Below the pieces are notes generated by a model, which was not told the origin of the DNA, ran no database searches, and saw only the letters and a list, made by a program, of their open reading frames with translations. This document shows positions 9,134 through 17,540 of a DNA stretch of 50,964 nt, one piece after another. Position 1 is the stretch's first letter. Each line of letters begins with the position of its first letter. The position numbers were made by a program, and so were the translations under genes. The DNA is from an uncultured Candidatus Actinomarina sp. (lineage in GTDB: Bacteria; Actinomycetota; Acidimicrobiia; Actinomarinales; Actinomarinaceae): the NCBI GenBank assembly GCA_902580215.1, contig CACHJT010000008.1:1-50964 (forward strand), written 5' to 3'.

Positions 9134-9862
9134 GTGGAGAAAAACAATATTTCTTTGACTGTAATTGTTCCATTTTATAATGAAGAAAAATTCTTAAGTC
9201 AATCTTTGGAGAGGTTAATAAAAATAAATACATATAAAGAAATAATTCTAGTTGATGATTGCTCAACCGATAATAGTTATAAAATTGCAAATAAGTTTGC
9301 TAATAATTACAAAAATATAAGTTTGTATAAAAAAACAAAAAATGAAGGCAAGGGAAGTTGTATAATCTTTGCTAAATCCTTTATTCAAACAACACATGCT
9401 ATAGTTCATGATGCAGATCTAGAATATGACCCAGAAGATATAAAAAAACTCTTTGAAATATCTAAAAATTATCCTGATTGTATTATTTCAGGTTCAAGGA
9501 CTATAGGGGATAAAAAGAGAATAAAAAAATACAAATCTCTAAAGTTTATTAATTTTATATTAACCAGTCTTTTTTCATTCCTTAATTTTTATAAACTTTC
9601 AGATATAGCTAGTTGTTATATCTTGATACCTGCAAAATTTTTAAAAGAACACATTTATGAAGAATCTGGATTTGGTCTTGAGGTAGAAGTTTTGTCAAAA
9701 TTTTTAAGAACTAATAATAAAATAATTGAAACTCCAATAAATTATCAAGGCAGAACTTATTCAGAAGGAAAAAAAATAAAGATTAAAGACGGCATTAATA
9801 TTCTTTTAAAAATATTTAAATATAGCAAACTTTTTAACCCAGGTAGCAAATTAAGCTATTAA
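9134..9862 (+). CDS. GT2 glycosyltransferase, DPM1/polyprenyl-phosphate-sugar synthase-like
   Basis: This is a 242-residue GT2 protein with a VIVPFYNEE start, an ILVDDCSTDNS nucleotide-binding segment (38-48), GKGS near 73, a metal-binding HDADLEYDPED stretch (92-102), and a C-terminal Gly-Arg-Thr-Tyr followed by a Lys-Asp-Gly segment. These match the DPM1-like branch that transfers a sugar to polyprenyl phosphate at the membrane surface. It starts with GTG, probably leaderless. Its stop shares the palindromic TTAA with the stop of the convergent methyltransferase gene. Confidence 0.78.
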   Translation: MEKNNISLTVIVPFYNEEKFLSQSLERLIKINTYKEIILVDDCSTDNSYKIANKFANNYKNISLYKKTKNEGKGSCIIFAKSFIQTTHAIVHDADLEYDPEDIKKLFEISKNYPDCIISGSRTIGDKKRIKKYKSLKFINFILTSLFSFLNFYKLSDIASCYILIPAKFLKEHIYEESGFGLEVEVLSKFLRTNNKIIETPINYQGRTYSEGKKIKIKDGINILLKIFKYSKLFNPGSKLSY

Positions 9863-10818
9863 TCTTTTACGATAATAAGATCTAGGTATTCTTCTGTAAA
9901 TGCTTTGTGGTGCTTTACAAATTTACTTATATACATCTTATAAATTTTTTTATAAATAAAAGTATTAATTAGTCCTTTAGAGAAAACAAGTCGATTTAAG
10001 CTACCTAAGATTTGTAATTTATCTAAATTTTCAAAAGCTAATTCAAATTCATGGAAGCTAACTCCTCTACCTCTTCGTAAAAATTGTTTCATATATAAAT
10101 ATTCATTGTCAAGATATTTAGAATTAAAAGATTGCTTGTTGCTTTTTATAGAATATAAATATGCTAAATCATCGGGGAGCCATTGAAAAAAAGGCAACTC
10201 AGATGTGTGTGTATCCTCTATCCAAAGTCGATTAGGCGCTTCTACAACAATAAGGTGGCCTTTATATTTTAATGCATTCCACGCTTGCTTAAGAGAGTCT
10301 ATCCTTTCTTCGGTCGTCATATGTTCAAGGGTTGCATAGTAGATAATTATGTCATACTGTTCTTTAAGATTTTTGATTTCTGTAGCAGAGAATTTTGAAT
10401 ATTTAATATCTAAATTTAGTAATTCTGCTCTAATCCTTGCAACTTCTAAAGAAGCATTATCAATATCTATACCAGTAACTATCGCTCCTTGCTCAGCAAA
10501 AGTAACAGAGCTTGAACCCGTACCACTGCCAATTTCTAGTAGTTTTTTGTCTTTTAAACCTACCTCTTTAGACAACCAGGGAATTATTTTTGTTCTTGAT
10601 ACAAATATTCTACCTGTAATGTGATCTTCTAAATCTGTTTGGTTAATGTCAGTATCTTTAATGTAGTAATTTTCTAATAATCCAGTCTTTATATCCCCTT
10701 TATAAGTATCGGACAAAAAAATATAATTTTTTTTAATTTGTGATGGTACTTTTAAATAACTTACAAAATTGTATATTTTTTTTAAGAGATTTATCATTAT
10801 TTTTCTTTTAAGAATCAT
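9859..10818 (-). CDS. Class I SAM-dependent methyltransferase
   Basis: The SAM loop LLEIGSGTGSSS lies near residue 90. It is followed by the GIDIDNASLEVAR acidic strand and a YYATLEHM segment, which are standard features of the UbiE/COQ5-like (Methyltransf_11/25) fold. The protein is about 319 residues, with an extra C-terminal part of about 100 residues that probably binds the acceptor. The open frame begins with TTG at 10830; the in-frame ATG at 10818 is preferred here, and another ATG lies at 10797. The substrate is unknown, probably a glycan sugar by context. Confidence 0.75.
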   Translation of the reverse strand: MILKRKIMINLLKKIYNFVSYLKVPSQIKKNYIFLSDTYKGDIKTGLLENYYIKDTDINQTDLEDHITGRIFVSRTKIIPWLSKEVGLKDKKLLEIGSGTGSSSVTFAEQGAIVTGIDIDNASLEVARIRAELLNLDIKYSKFSATEIKNLKEQYDIIIYYATLEHMTTEERIDSLKQAWNALKYKGHLIVVEAPNRLWIEDTHTSELPFFQWLPDDLAYLYSIKSNKQSFNSKYLDNEYLYMKQFLRRGRGVSFHEFELAFENLDKLQILGSLNRLVFSKGLINTFIYKKIYKMYISKFVKHHKAFTEEYLDLIIVKD

Positions 10819-10943
10819 CTTAATATGCAAAATTATAATTTAGATATTTTACTTCTACCTAATATGTTTATCAGAATTACATACAAAATTCTTGAATGTA
10901 AACTCATTAATGTTTGTGTAAAAAAATTTGAATTTGGTGCTAA

Positions 10944-11789
10944 ATGTCAGACTATATAGATTTCCATAATAAAAATATTCTATTTCAAAAGGTAATTAGA
11001 TCTATAATCTTTTTATCTTTAAAGCTACCAAAAAATATCTACTGCTTATTTTGGAATTCAATTTTTTATTTAATTGGTAATTCTGTAAGGATCAAGAAAA
11101 CTAAAAATGATACCCTTTTAATTTCTGATCAAAGCCAAAGTATTGAAATTGTTTATAAAAAAAGGTTTGAATTTTATATGCAAAATATAGAAACACGGCT
11201 TGAGCACTTAACATTTGAATATATGTTGAGTCAGGTTGAATTTTATCAAAACGATGTAATTATTGACTGCGGAGCAAATATTGGAGAACTTTATCTTTCA
11301 ATTCTTAATCAAAGTAATAATTTATTATTAAATTATTATGGTTTCGAACCAGTGCCTAACGATTTTTATACTATGGCTAGAAATACAAATAATTTAGTAT
11401 TAGAACCATTAGCTTTAAGCTCAAATGACTCTGAAAAAAAGTTTTTCTTAAGGCCTAATACAGCAGATTCCTCATTTGAGCCAACTAGTGGAAATAGATC
11501 TATAAATGTTAAATGTGTGACAATAGACCAATATTTTAAGGATATTAAGAGAATAAAATTACTCAAATTAGAAGCGGAAGGTTATGAATTTGATGTTTTA
11601 ACTGGGGCAAAGAAAAGTTTAGAAAAAATAAAGTACATAACAGCTGACTTGGGTTTCGAATTATCAAATAACACAGAAAGCAGCTTTGATGATGTAAACA
11701 AATTTTTACTGCAAAACGATTTTGAACTTATTGATAGTACAAAACGAAATACTTATTTATACAAGAACAAGAACTACGAATTCGATTAA
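10944..11789 (+). CDS. FkbM-family methyltransferase
   Basis: This 281-residue protein has VIIDCGANIGELYLS near residue 107, GFEPVPND near 137, and an LKLEAEGYEFDVLTGA segment near 206. This is the classical FkbM arrangement; family members O-methylate sugars or polyketides. The N-terminal 90 residues include a hydrophobic stretch that may hold it near the membrane. The 113-base stretch upstream separates it from a divergent methyltransferase and shows no gene. Confidence 0.8.
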   Translation: MSDYIDFHNKNILFQKVIRSIIFLSLKLPKNIYCLFWNSIFYLIGNSVRIKKTKNDTLLISDQSQSIEIVYKKRFEFYMQNIETRLEHLTFEYMLSQVEFYQNDVIIDCGANIGELYLSILNQSNNLLLNYYGFEPVPNDFYTMARNTNNLVLEPLALSSNDSEKKFFLRPNTADSSFEPTSGNRSINVKCVTIDQYFKDIKRIKLLKLEAEGYEFDVLTGAKKSLEKIKYITADLGFELSNNTESSFDDVNKFLLQNDFELIDSTKRNTYLYKNKNYEFD

Positions 11790-11854
11790 GTTGTTTAAAA
11801 AAATTTAATAATCGGGTGTCGCTCAGAAATATTTAATTATGAGATAATTTATAA

Positions 11855-12829
11855 ATGAGCTATGTGAATGTTTATCAAGCGATTAATTCTTATTTAGCGT
11901 CAGATAATGTTATTTTGTGGGGTGCAAGCTCATCTGGATTAAGAGTGCTGTCTAACTTAAGTTATTTTTTTGATATCTCAAAAAAAAATATTAATTTTTA
12001 CGATTCTAATCCAAAAAAAACTGGTGAAACCCTTCAAAATATAAACATAATATCAAAAGAGGAATTTTTAGATATTATGAACAAACCTAAAAGCTTGTGT
12101 ATAGTAGCTTCGTCACTTATAAATGACATAAAAAAAGAATTAGATGAAATGTGTTTAAAAAACTGGGTTTTTTCGCACGGGTTAATATACACAGACAAAT
12201 TATTTGATAAGTTTGATATTAATTTTTTAAATATTTATGAATTAATTAAAGGTAAAAGTAACTTAGATGCAGATGAATTATTTACTTTATATGATTCGTC
12301 AATATTAGTTAAAAACTTACCTGGCGAGGCTGCAGAAGTTGGAGTTTATAAGGGCGGTTCCGCCTATTTAATATCAAGTCAATTACAAAATAAAAAAATT
12401 CATTTATTTGATACTTTTGAAGGATTGCCGAATGATGGTGAAGATCAACTAGCGAATGAACCGACTGAAGGATGGTTAGATGATACAAGTGTCGACGAAG
12501 TTAAAAACTTTGTACTTAAATCTGGAATTCCAGAAAAGAATTTGATAATTCACCGTGGATATTTCCCGAAAGATACTTTAGATCAAGTACCTAAAAGCAC
12601 AACTTTTTGTTTAGTACATCTAGATACTGATAGATATAAGTCTACTCTTGAAGGATTGGAATATTTTTATAATCGTTTAGTTTCGGGTGGAAGAATTGTA
12701 ATTCATGATTACAACTGTATCGGTACACCAGGAGTAAAATTAGCAGTAGATGAGTTTTTAAAAAAATTAAATTTATCACATTTGCTTATTTCATTATCTG
12801 AATCACAAGCAATGCTTATAAAAAATTAA
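11855..12829 (+). CDS. TylF-type methyltransferase with N-terminal Rossmann-like domain
   Basis: Residues 1-115 form a Rossmann-like unit (ILWGASSSG at 20-28, then an NFYDSNPKKTG segment) like the sugar-binding/dehydrogenase-type domains found on some sugar methyltransferases. Residues 150-324 are a TylF/MycF domain with AEVGVYKGGSA (160-170), DTFEGLP, HLDTD (255-259) and a VIHDYN segment. It is the second TylF-like enzyme of the cluster and probably methylates a sugar. GATAAT at 11843-11848 ends 6 bases before the ATG, suggesting leaderless transcription. Confidence 0.8.
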   Translation: MSYVNVYQAINSYLASDNVILWGASSSGLRVLSNLSYFFDISKKNINFYDSNPKKTGETLQNINIISKEEFLDIMNKPKSLCIVASSLINDIKKELDEMCLKNWVFSHGLIYTDKLFDKFDINFLNIYELIKGKSNLDADELFTLYDSSILVKNLPGEAAEVGVYKGGSAYLISSQLQNKKIHLFDTFEGLPNDGEDQLANEPTEGWLDDTSVDEVKNFVLKSGIPEKNLIIHRGYFPKDTLDQVPKSTTFCLVHLDTDRYKSTLEGLEYFYNRLVSGGRIVIHDYNCIGTPGVKLAVDEFLKKLNLSHLLISLSESQAMLIKN

Positions 12830-12896
12830 TATTTGTTTAGAATTAAAAATAGGTGGTGTAGGTATCAATAAAAAAAAGAACAATAAATTAGAGGTT

Positions 12897-13598
12897 GTGT
12901 GCATAATTCCTGCAAGGTCTGGATCAAAAAGCATACCTCACAAAAATATTTATAATCTTGGTGGACATCCATTAATTGCTTGGAGCATCAAAGCTGCTCT
13001 CAACGCTGATAGTATCGATCGAGTAATAGTTTCTACTGATTCAGAAGAGTACAAAGATATATCAATTGAGTATGGTGCAGAAGTTCCTTTCTTAAGGCCT
13101 AAAAATATTTCCGAAGATAATTCAACGGATTTAGAGTTTTTCCAACACGTAATTGGGGTATTTAAAGAAACATCATATAATCCTGATTTAATTATCCACC
13201 TAAGACCAACAACACCCCTGAGAGATTCTAGAGTAATTGACGATGCTATTAACAATTTTGATTCAACTTTGTATAGCTCAATGAGATCTGTTCACAGATT
13301 ATATAACCCTATTGAAAAAGCTGTAAGAATAGAAAACCAAACTTTAGTTTCAGGGATTGATGGAGATTCAGCTATAGAAAAATATACTAATGCTCCAAGA
13401 CAAAAATTCCCAGAATATTATGAGCCAAACGGTTATGTAGATATAGTAAAGCCTGATTTAATATCTGAAAAAAATTTACTTATAGGAAACAATTGCTTGG
13501 GATATATAACTGATAAAGCAATAGATGTAGATGATATCGAAGATTTTGTTTTTCTTGAATATATTATCAAAAAAAATGGAATCTCTTTACCAAAATAA
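12897..13598 (+). CDS. CMP-sialic-acid/ulosonate synthetase-like cytidylyltransferase (NeuA family)
   Basis: This 233-residue protein opens with CIIPARSGSKSIPHKNI, the nucleotide-binding motif of NeuA/KdsB-type CMP-sugar synthetases, then RVIVSTDSEEY, EVPFLRP, and HLRPTTPLRD. It would activate a 2-keto-3-deoxy sugar acid as its CMP derivative. The start is uncertain. The GTG at 12897 leaves only one residue before the first strand. In-frame codons run upstream to a GGTGG stretch (12852-12856) without a normal start, so a rare start such as ATC at 12864 cannot be excluded. It converges with an SDR gene. With the NeuB-like gene at 15.2 kb it forms a make-and-activate pair. Confidence 0.82.
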   Translation: MCIIPARSGSKSIPHKNIYNLGGHPLIAWSIKAALNADSIDRVIVSTDSEEYKDISIEYGAEVPFLRPKNISEDNSTDLEFFQHVIGVFKETSYNPDLIIHLRPTTPLRDSRVIDDAINNFDSTLYSSMRSVHRLYNPIEKAVRIENQTLVSGIDGDSAIEKYTNAPRQKFPEYYEPNGYVDIVKPDLISEKNLLIGNNCLGYITDKAIDVDDIEDFVFLEYIIKKNGISLPK

Positions 13599-13625
13599 AA
13601 AAATAGAAACTCTCAACAGAAATTT

Positions 13626-14393
13626 TTATAAACCTTTAGCAGTCCATCCACCATCTACATAAAAATCTTGGCCAGTAATATATGAAGAAGCATCGGAGCT
13701 AAGGAAGATAACTGTACCAATTAAATCTTCAGATTCACCCCACCTTCCTAACATTGTTCTATCAGACCTCTCCATTTTCATTTTTGTATCATCCCAACTT
13801 TTTGCAGTCATATTGGTTTTTATATAACCTGGCCCAACTGAATTTACCCTTATATTAAATTTTGATAAGTCGTAAGCAGCAGATTTAGTTAATTGTTTGA
13901 GAGCTCCTTTAAAAGCGATATAAGCAGGATTGCCTGGAAATCCAAACTCTGCAGCTAAACTCGTTATATTTATAATTGAACCAGATTTTTTTTTGGTCAT
14001 AGTCTCACCTATTTTTTGAATAATTTTGTAGGGAGCAAACAAATTTATTCTGTAGGTTTTTTCCCAATCTGAATCTTTATAGTCGAATAAATGATTGCCG
14101 TATGTTACTCCAGCATTATTAATAACAATATCAAAATCATTATTTTGTTGTAAAAAACTATCAAGTTGTTTCGAATCGCTTAAATCGAAGGAATACCGAT
14201 TTACTTTAGTCTTTGTTTTTTCTTCAATTTCCTTAGATACAACTTCTAAATTTTCATTATCTATATCAATCAAGGTAAGATTGCATCCTGCATCTCCAAG
14301 TGCTGATGATAGGGCCTTCCCATTTCCATTTGCACTGCCAGTAATCAAGGCATTTTTTCCCTGAATCGAAAACATATTGTATATATCTAACAT
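13626..14393 (-). CDS. Short-chain dehydrogenase/reductase (classical SDR)
   Basis: This is a 255-residue SDR with TGSANGNG (18-25) for the cofactor, NNAG (92-95), a catalytic Ser at about 145, Tyr158 and Lys162 in YIAFK, and GPGYIKTNM after it. The C-terminal YITGQDFYVDGGW is typical of the FabG-like branch. Its place between the CMP-sugar synthetase and NeuB-like genes suggests it oxidises or reduces a ulosonate or nucleotide-sugar precursor. The precise substrate is unknown. Confidence 0.8.
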   Translation of the reverse strand: MLDIYNMFSIQGKNALITGSANGNGKALSSALGDAGCNLTLIDIDNENLEVVSKEIEEKTKTKVNRYSFDLSDSKQLDSFLQQNNDFDIVINNAGVTYGNHLFDYKDSDWEKTYRINLFAPYKIIQKIGETMTKKKSGSIINITSLAAEFGFPGNPAYIAFKGALKQLTKSAAYDLSKFNIRVNSVGPGYIKTNMTAKSWDDTKMKMERSDRTMLGRWGESEDLIGTVIFLSSDASSYITGQDFYVDGGWTAKGL

Positions 14394-14438
14394 TTTTTTG
14401 AACGTTTTTAAAATTCTATAATTTATACTAGCTTTTAT

Positions 14439-15014
14439 TTAGTTGGAGTTAAACTCTAGTTCACAAACTTTAGCAATTAATTGACCAACTGTTATGTGAA
14501 CTTGCTGAATTATGCCTGTAACTGGGCTGTCTACTTTAAAACAGTAATCAGAATATTTTTCTACTTCACTATTCTTATTGCCTGTAAAAGAAATTACATA
14601 AATACCCTTACTTTTAGCAAACTTTGATGCTTCAATAATATTTTCACTGTTCCCAGAAGTTGATATGCAGATTAATATATCACCTTCATTTCCTATGGCA
14701 TCAACTTGCCTTGAAAATATCTCATTAAATGAATAATCATTACCTATAGCAGTAATAATTGATGTATCAGTAGTAAGTGCAATTGCTGGTAGTGGTACAT
14801 TGTCAATTTCAAATCTACTTACAAATTCTGCAGCAATGTGTTGAGAGTCTGCTGCTGAACCGCCATTACCACAAATAAGAATTTTATTTTTACTCTTTAA
14901 AGATAATATTATTTTTTCGCAGATTTCAGAAATTTCCGTACTTTGGTTTTCTAGTTTTTCAAAAGCAAGAGAACTTTCTTGTAAATATTTTTGGATTTCA
15001 TTTTTATAAATCAT
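14439..15014 (-). CDS. GmhA-like SIS-domain phosphosugar isomerase
   Basis: This 191-residue SIS protein carries CGNGGSAADSQHIAAEF (49-65), ALTTDTSII, an ISTSGNSENI segment and a C-terminal QVHITVGQLIAK helix. These match sedoheptulose-7-phosphate isomerase (GmhA), which makes D-glycero-manno-heptose-7-phosphate. No HldE/GmhB partner is in the window. The gene lies next to ulosonate genes, so it may instead isomerise another phosphosugar for them. TAGGAT, 10 bases before the ATG, may be its promoter. Confidence 0.78.
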   Translation of the reverse strand: MIYKNEIQKYLQESSLAFEKLENQSTEISEICEKIILSLKSKNKILICGNGGSAADSQHIAAEFVSRFEIDNVPLPAIALTTDTSIITAIGNDYSFNEIFSRQVDAIGNEGDILICISTSGNSENIIEASKFAKSKGIYVISFTGNKNSEVEKYSDYCFKVDSPVTGIIQQVHITVGQLIAKVCELEFNSN

Positions 15015-15147
15015 TTAGTTCAAGATCCTAAGTAAAGAATTACCTTTAGTTAAGTTGATTTTTAGATTTTCTCTCATAGTTGAATATTAATCTTTATTAA
15101 TAAAATTAAGAAACTTATTATTAAATAGGTGAAAATAATAAGCTATA

Positions 15148-15153
15148 TATAAT
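15148..15153 (+). promoter_or_regulatory. -10 box for the neuB-like operon
   Basis: TATAAT is followed after 7 bases by the ATG at 15161. The usual distance to the transcription start puts that ATG at or next to the 5' end of the RNA. The upstream ATG at 15152 overlaps the box and is therefore unlikely to be used. Confidence 0.55.
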
Positions 15154-15160
15154 GTTAAAG

Positions 15161-16027
15161 ATGGATTGCTTCAATAAAAATTTCAATGTAAATAATTCAG
15201 ATATTTATATAACTGCAGAAATAGGCATTAACCATAACGGTGATCTAGAAATTGTTAAGGAATTAATTGATCAAAGTAAAAGTGCTGGTGTTGATGCCGT
15301 TAAGTTTCAAAAAAGAACAATTGAGATAGTTTACTCTGAAGATGTATTGAGTCAACATAGGGATTCTCCTTGGGGTACAACACAAAGAGAACAAAAAGAA
15401 GGGCTTGAATTATCCCTAGAGGATTATAAAGAAATTGATTCATACTGTAAAAAAATAGGCATTGACTGGTACGCTTCTGCCTGGGATATTCCTAGTCAAG
15501 ATTTTTTAAATAATTTTAACCTAAATGTAAACAAAATTGCATCTGCTATGACTACAAATATTGAATTTATTGAAAGAGTAGCAAGCGAACAAAAACCAAC
15601 ATTTATTTCAACAGGGATGTGTACTTACGAACAAATCCAAAAAGCTGTTGACGTTTTCAATAATAAAAATTGTGAGTTTGTTTTAATGCATACTAACTCC
15701 GAATATCCATCAAAAGAAGAAAATCTTAATCTGAATGCTATTAATACCTTAAGTAATAAATTTGATTGCAATGTTGGGTATTCAGGTCATGAAGCAAGTG
15801 TGTCTCCATCAATAGTTGCTGCAGCAATTGGTGCGGTAAGTATTGAAAGGCATATAACTTTGGACAGATCTATGTATGGTTCAGACCAAGCTGCATCATT
15901 AGAAGTTCATGGTTTGCGTACCCTAGTAGGATCAATTAGAAAATTGAAATATATTCTAGGTGATGGTGAAAAGGTAATTACTGATGCTGAAACAGAAGTT
16001 GCCAAAAAACTTAGATACTGGGAATGA
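15161..16027 (+). CDS. NeuB-like ulosonate/nonulosonate synthase lacking the SAF domain
   Basis: This protein aligns by eye with sialic/legionaminic acid synthases: ITAEIGINHNGDLE, then DAVKFQKR, an FISTGMCTYEQI segment, LMHTNSEYPS, VGYSGHE and IERHITLDRSMYGSDQAAS. Such enzymes condense PEP with a hexose or hexosamine. It is about 288 residues and stops right after the linker (Lys-Lys-Leu-Arg), so the C-terminal antifreeze-like SAF domain of typical NeuB (about 60 residues) is missing. The stop overlaps the ATG of the HAD gene (ATGA). The ATG at 15161 is chosen because the promoter hexamer overlaps the earlier ATG at 15152. Confidence 0.82.
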   Translation: MDCFNKNFNVNNSDIYITAEIGINHNGDLEIVKELIDQSKSAGVDAVKFQKRTIEIVYSEDVLSQHRDSPWGTTQREQKEGLELSLEDYKEIDSYCKKIGIDWYASAWDIPSQDFLNNFNLNVNKIASAMTTNIEFIERVASEQKPTFISTGMCTYEQIQKAVDVFNNKNCEFVLMHTNSEYPSKEENLNLNAINTLSNKFDCNVGYSGHEASVSPSIVAAAIGAVSIERHITLDRSMYGSDQAASLEVHGLRTLVGSIRKLKYILGDGEKVITDAETEVAKKLRYWE

Positions 16028-16320
16028 AAAAATATTGTTTTGATATTGATGGCACTATTTGCTCAAATACCGATGGAAATTATGAAGACGCTAAACCATA
16101 CTTAGCAAGAATTAAACAAATCAATTCTCTTCACAAAGAAGGTAATAAAATAATTCTATTTACCGCAAGAGGGACAACAACAGGAATTGATTGGAGACCA
16201 CTAACAGAAAAGCAACTAAAAAATTGGGATGTTTCCTATGATGAGTTGCTCTTTGGCAAGCCTGAAGCAGACAAATTTATTGACGATAAAGCAGAGGATA
16301 TTTTTAATTGGTTTGAATAA
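16024..16320 (+). CDS. Small HAD-superfamily phosphatase-like protein
   Basis: This 98-residue protein has a DIDGTICS motif (7-14), ILFTARG near 43-49 and a C-terminal Lys-Phe-Ile-Asp-Asp-Lys segment. These are the core HAD motifs without any cap domain. It is translationally coupled to the neuB-like gene. A phosphatase that removes the phosphate from a ulosonate-phosphate product is the natural guess, as in the KDN or KDO routes. Small HADs of this type in glycan clusters have also been annotated only as capsule proteins, so the role is inferred. Confidence 0.7.
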   Translation: MKKYCFDIDGTICSNTDGNYEDAKPYLARIKQINSLHKEGNKIILFTARGTTTGIDWRPLTEKQLKNWDVSYDELLFGKPEADKFIDDKAEDIFNWFE

Positions 16321-16323
16321 ATT

Positions 16324-17046
16324 ATGTATAAAGTAACTGATTTAATAAATCACTATAATCAACTGGTTTTTTTTGCACTAAGACGATATGAAAGTGATAA
16401 TTATGCCAAAATGCGAGAATATTTTGCTTCCATTTTCATTAAAGATATTTCAGAGCATATTGATATCAACTCAAATCTCAAAATAATAGATGTAGGAGGT
16501 TCAAGAGGAGAATTTTCTAAATTTTTAGGAGAAAATTTTAATTGTGACGTAATTAATTTAGAACCCTTCGAGCAAGATCATGTGTGGGAAACAGTGCATG
16601 CTGAAGCACACAATATGCCATTTGAAACAGATAGTTTTGATTTAGTTTTATTTAGAGGAGTAATGGAGCATATAGAACCAAAGAAGCAGCAAATATCTTT
16701 AAAAGAAATCTATAGAGTAATGAAAAAAGATGGTTTGGGTTATCTAGTAATTCCACCATGGTTTAATCCGCATGCAGGTCATGGTTTGAAACCATTTCAT
16801 ATTTTTCCTTTCAAAGTTGCAAAATTTCTAAGAAATATATTCTTTAACAAAAAGGTAAGATATAACTCCTTAGAAGAAGTTTCGTTGTATAAAATCACAT
16901 TTAGAAAAATGAAAAAAATGATTGAGCAAGCAGGTTTTCAAATTGTTGATATGAAAGACACCCATTTGCGTTTTCATTTTATGTGTAGAGTTCCTTTTTT
17001 AAGAGAATTTCTTATTCCAGCTGTTGCATTTATAGTAAAAAAATAA
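16324..17046 (+). CDS. Class I SAM-dependent methyltransferase (Methyltransf_11-like)
   Basis: This 240-residue protein has IIDVGGSRGEFSKFL (53-67), an NLEPF acidic strand, then MPFETDSFDLVLFRGVMEHI near 98-117, all standard for this fold. The gene starts 3 bases after the HAD stop and is the third gene of the neuB-like operon. It probably methylates the sugar made or transferred by this set. The C-terminus has a hydrophobic patch that could touch the membrane. Confidence 0.75.
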   Translation: MYKVTDLINHYNQLVFFALRRYESDNYAKMREYFASIFIKDISEHIDINSNLKIIDVGGSRGEFSKFLGENFNCDVINLEPFEQDHVWETVHAEAHNMPFETDSFDLVLFRGVMEHIEPKKQQISLKEIYRVMKKDGLGYLVIPPWFNPHAGHGLKPFHIFPFKVAKFLRNIFFNKKVRYNSLEEVSLYKITFRKMKKMIEQAGFQIVDMKDTHLRFHFMCRVPFLREFLIPAVAFIVKK

Positions 17047-17069
17047 ATACTTATATTTTCTATTTTTAT

Positions 17070-17540
17070 TTACCTAGTTAAATTTAAATAACATGGTTTT
17101 TCGTTGTATATGATTTCTTCTAAATACATCTCTTCTTGAGTTTCCGGTTTAAAAATTTTAATATTTTTAAAATTCGACATTACTTTTTCGTCATCAGTCG
17201 CGTAATGTGAAAATCCTAATGCTCCATAATCTTCATCCCTACCACTACCTACAATTTTTATAGGTATGCATTCATGATCAATTAAGTTTCTTATAAACTC
17301 ATAAGGTCTGTAGAGTATGAACGGCGTTATTGAATAAATAATTGGTATTTTCCCTTCCATTGCTAAACCTGCTGCCATCCCTACAATTAGTTGCTCTGCA
17401 GCACCAGGATTAATATATCTTTCAGGAAACTCCTCTTTTAATTTATCAAACAAACCATACCCTACATCTCCGACTATTAAATAAACGTTTTCATCTTTTG
17501 ACATAATTTTAAATAATTCATCAGCAAACTCTCTTCTCAT
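17070..17540 (-). CDS. Transketolase-like subunit 2 (pyrimidine-binding domain only)
   Basis: This 156-residue protein has GDVGYG, the NPGAAEQ segment with the TPP-activating Glu (E49), a MAAGLAMEGKIPIIYSIT stretch and GSGRDEDYGALGFSHY, all of the transketolase middle (Pyr) domain. The third, C-terminal transketolase domain is absent, making it about half the usual split-subunit length. It overlaps the N-terminal subunit gene by 4 bases (ATGA). Together with the RfbH-like gene upstream, it could add a two-carbon ketol unit to a deoxy-keto sugar. Confidence 0.75.
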   Translation of the reverse strand: MRREFADELFKIMSKDENVYLIVGDVGYGLFDKLKEEFPERYINPGAAEQLIVGMAAGLAMEGKIPIIYSITPFILYRPYEFIRNLIDHECIPIKIVGSGRDEDYGALGFSHYATDDEKVMSNFKNIKIFKPETQEEMYLEEIIYNEKPCYLNLTR

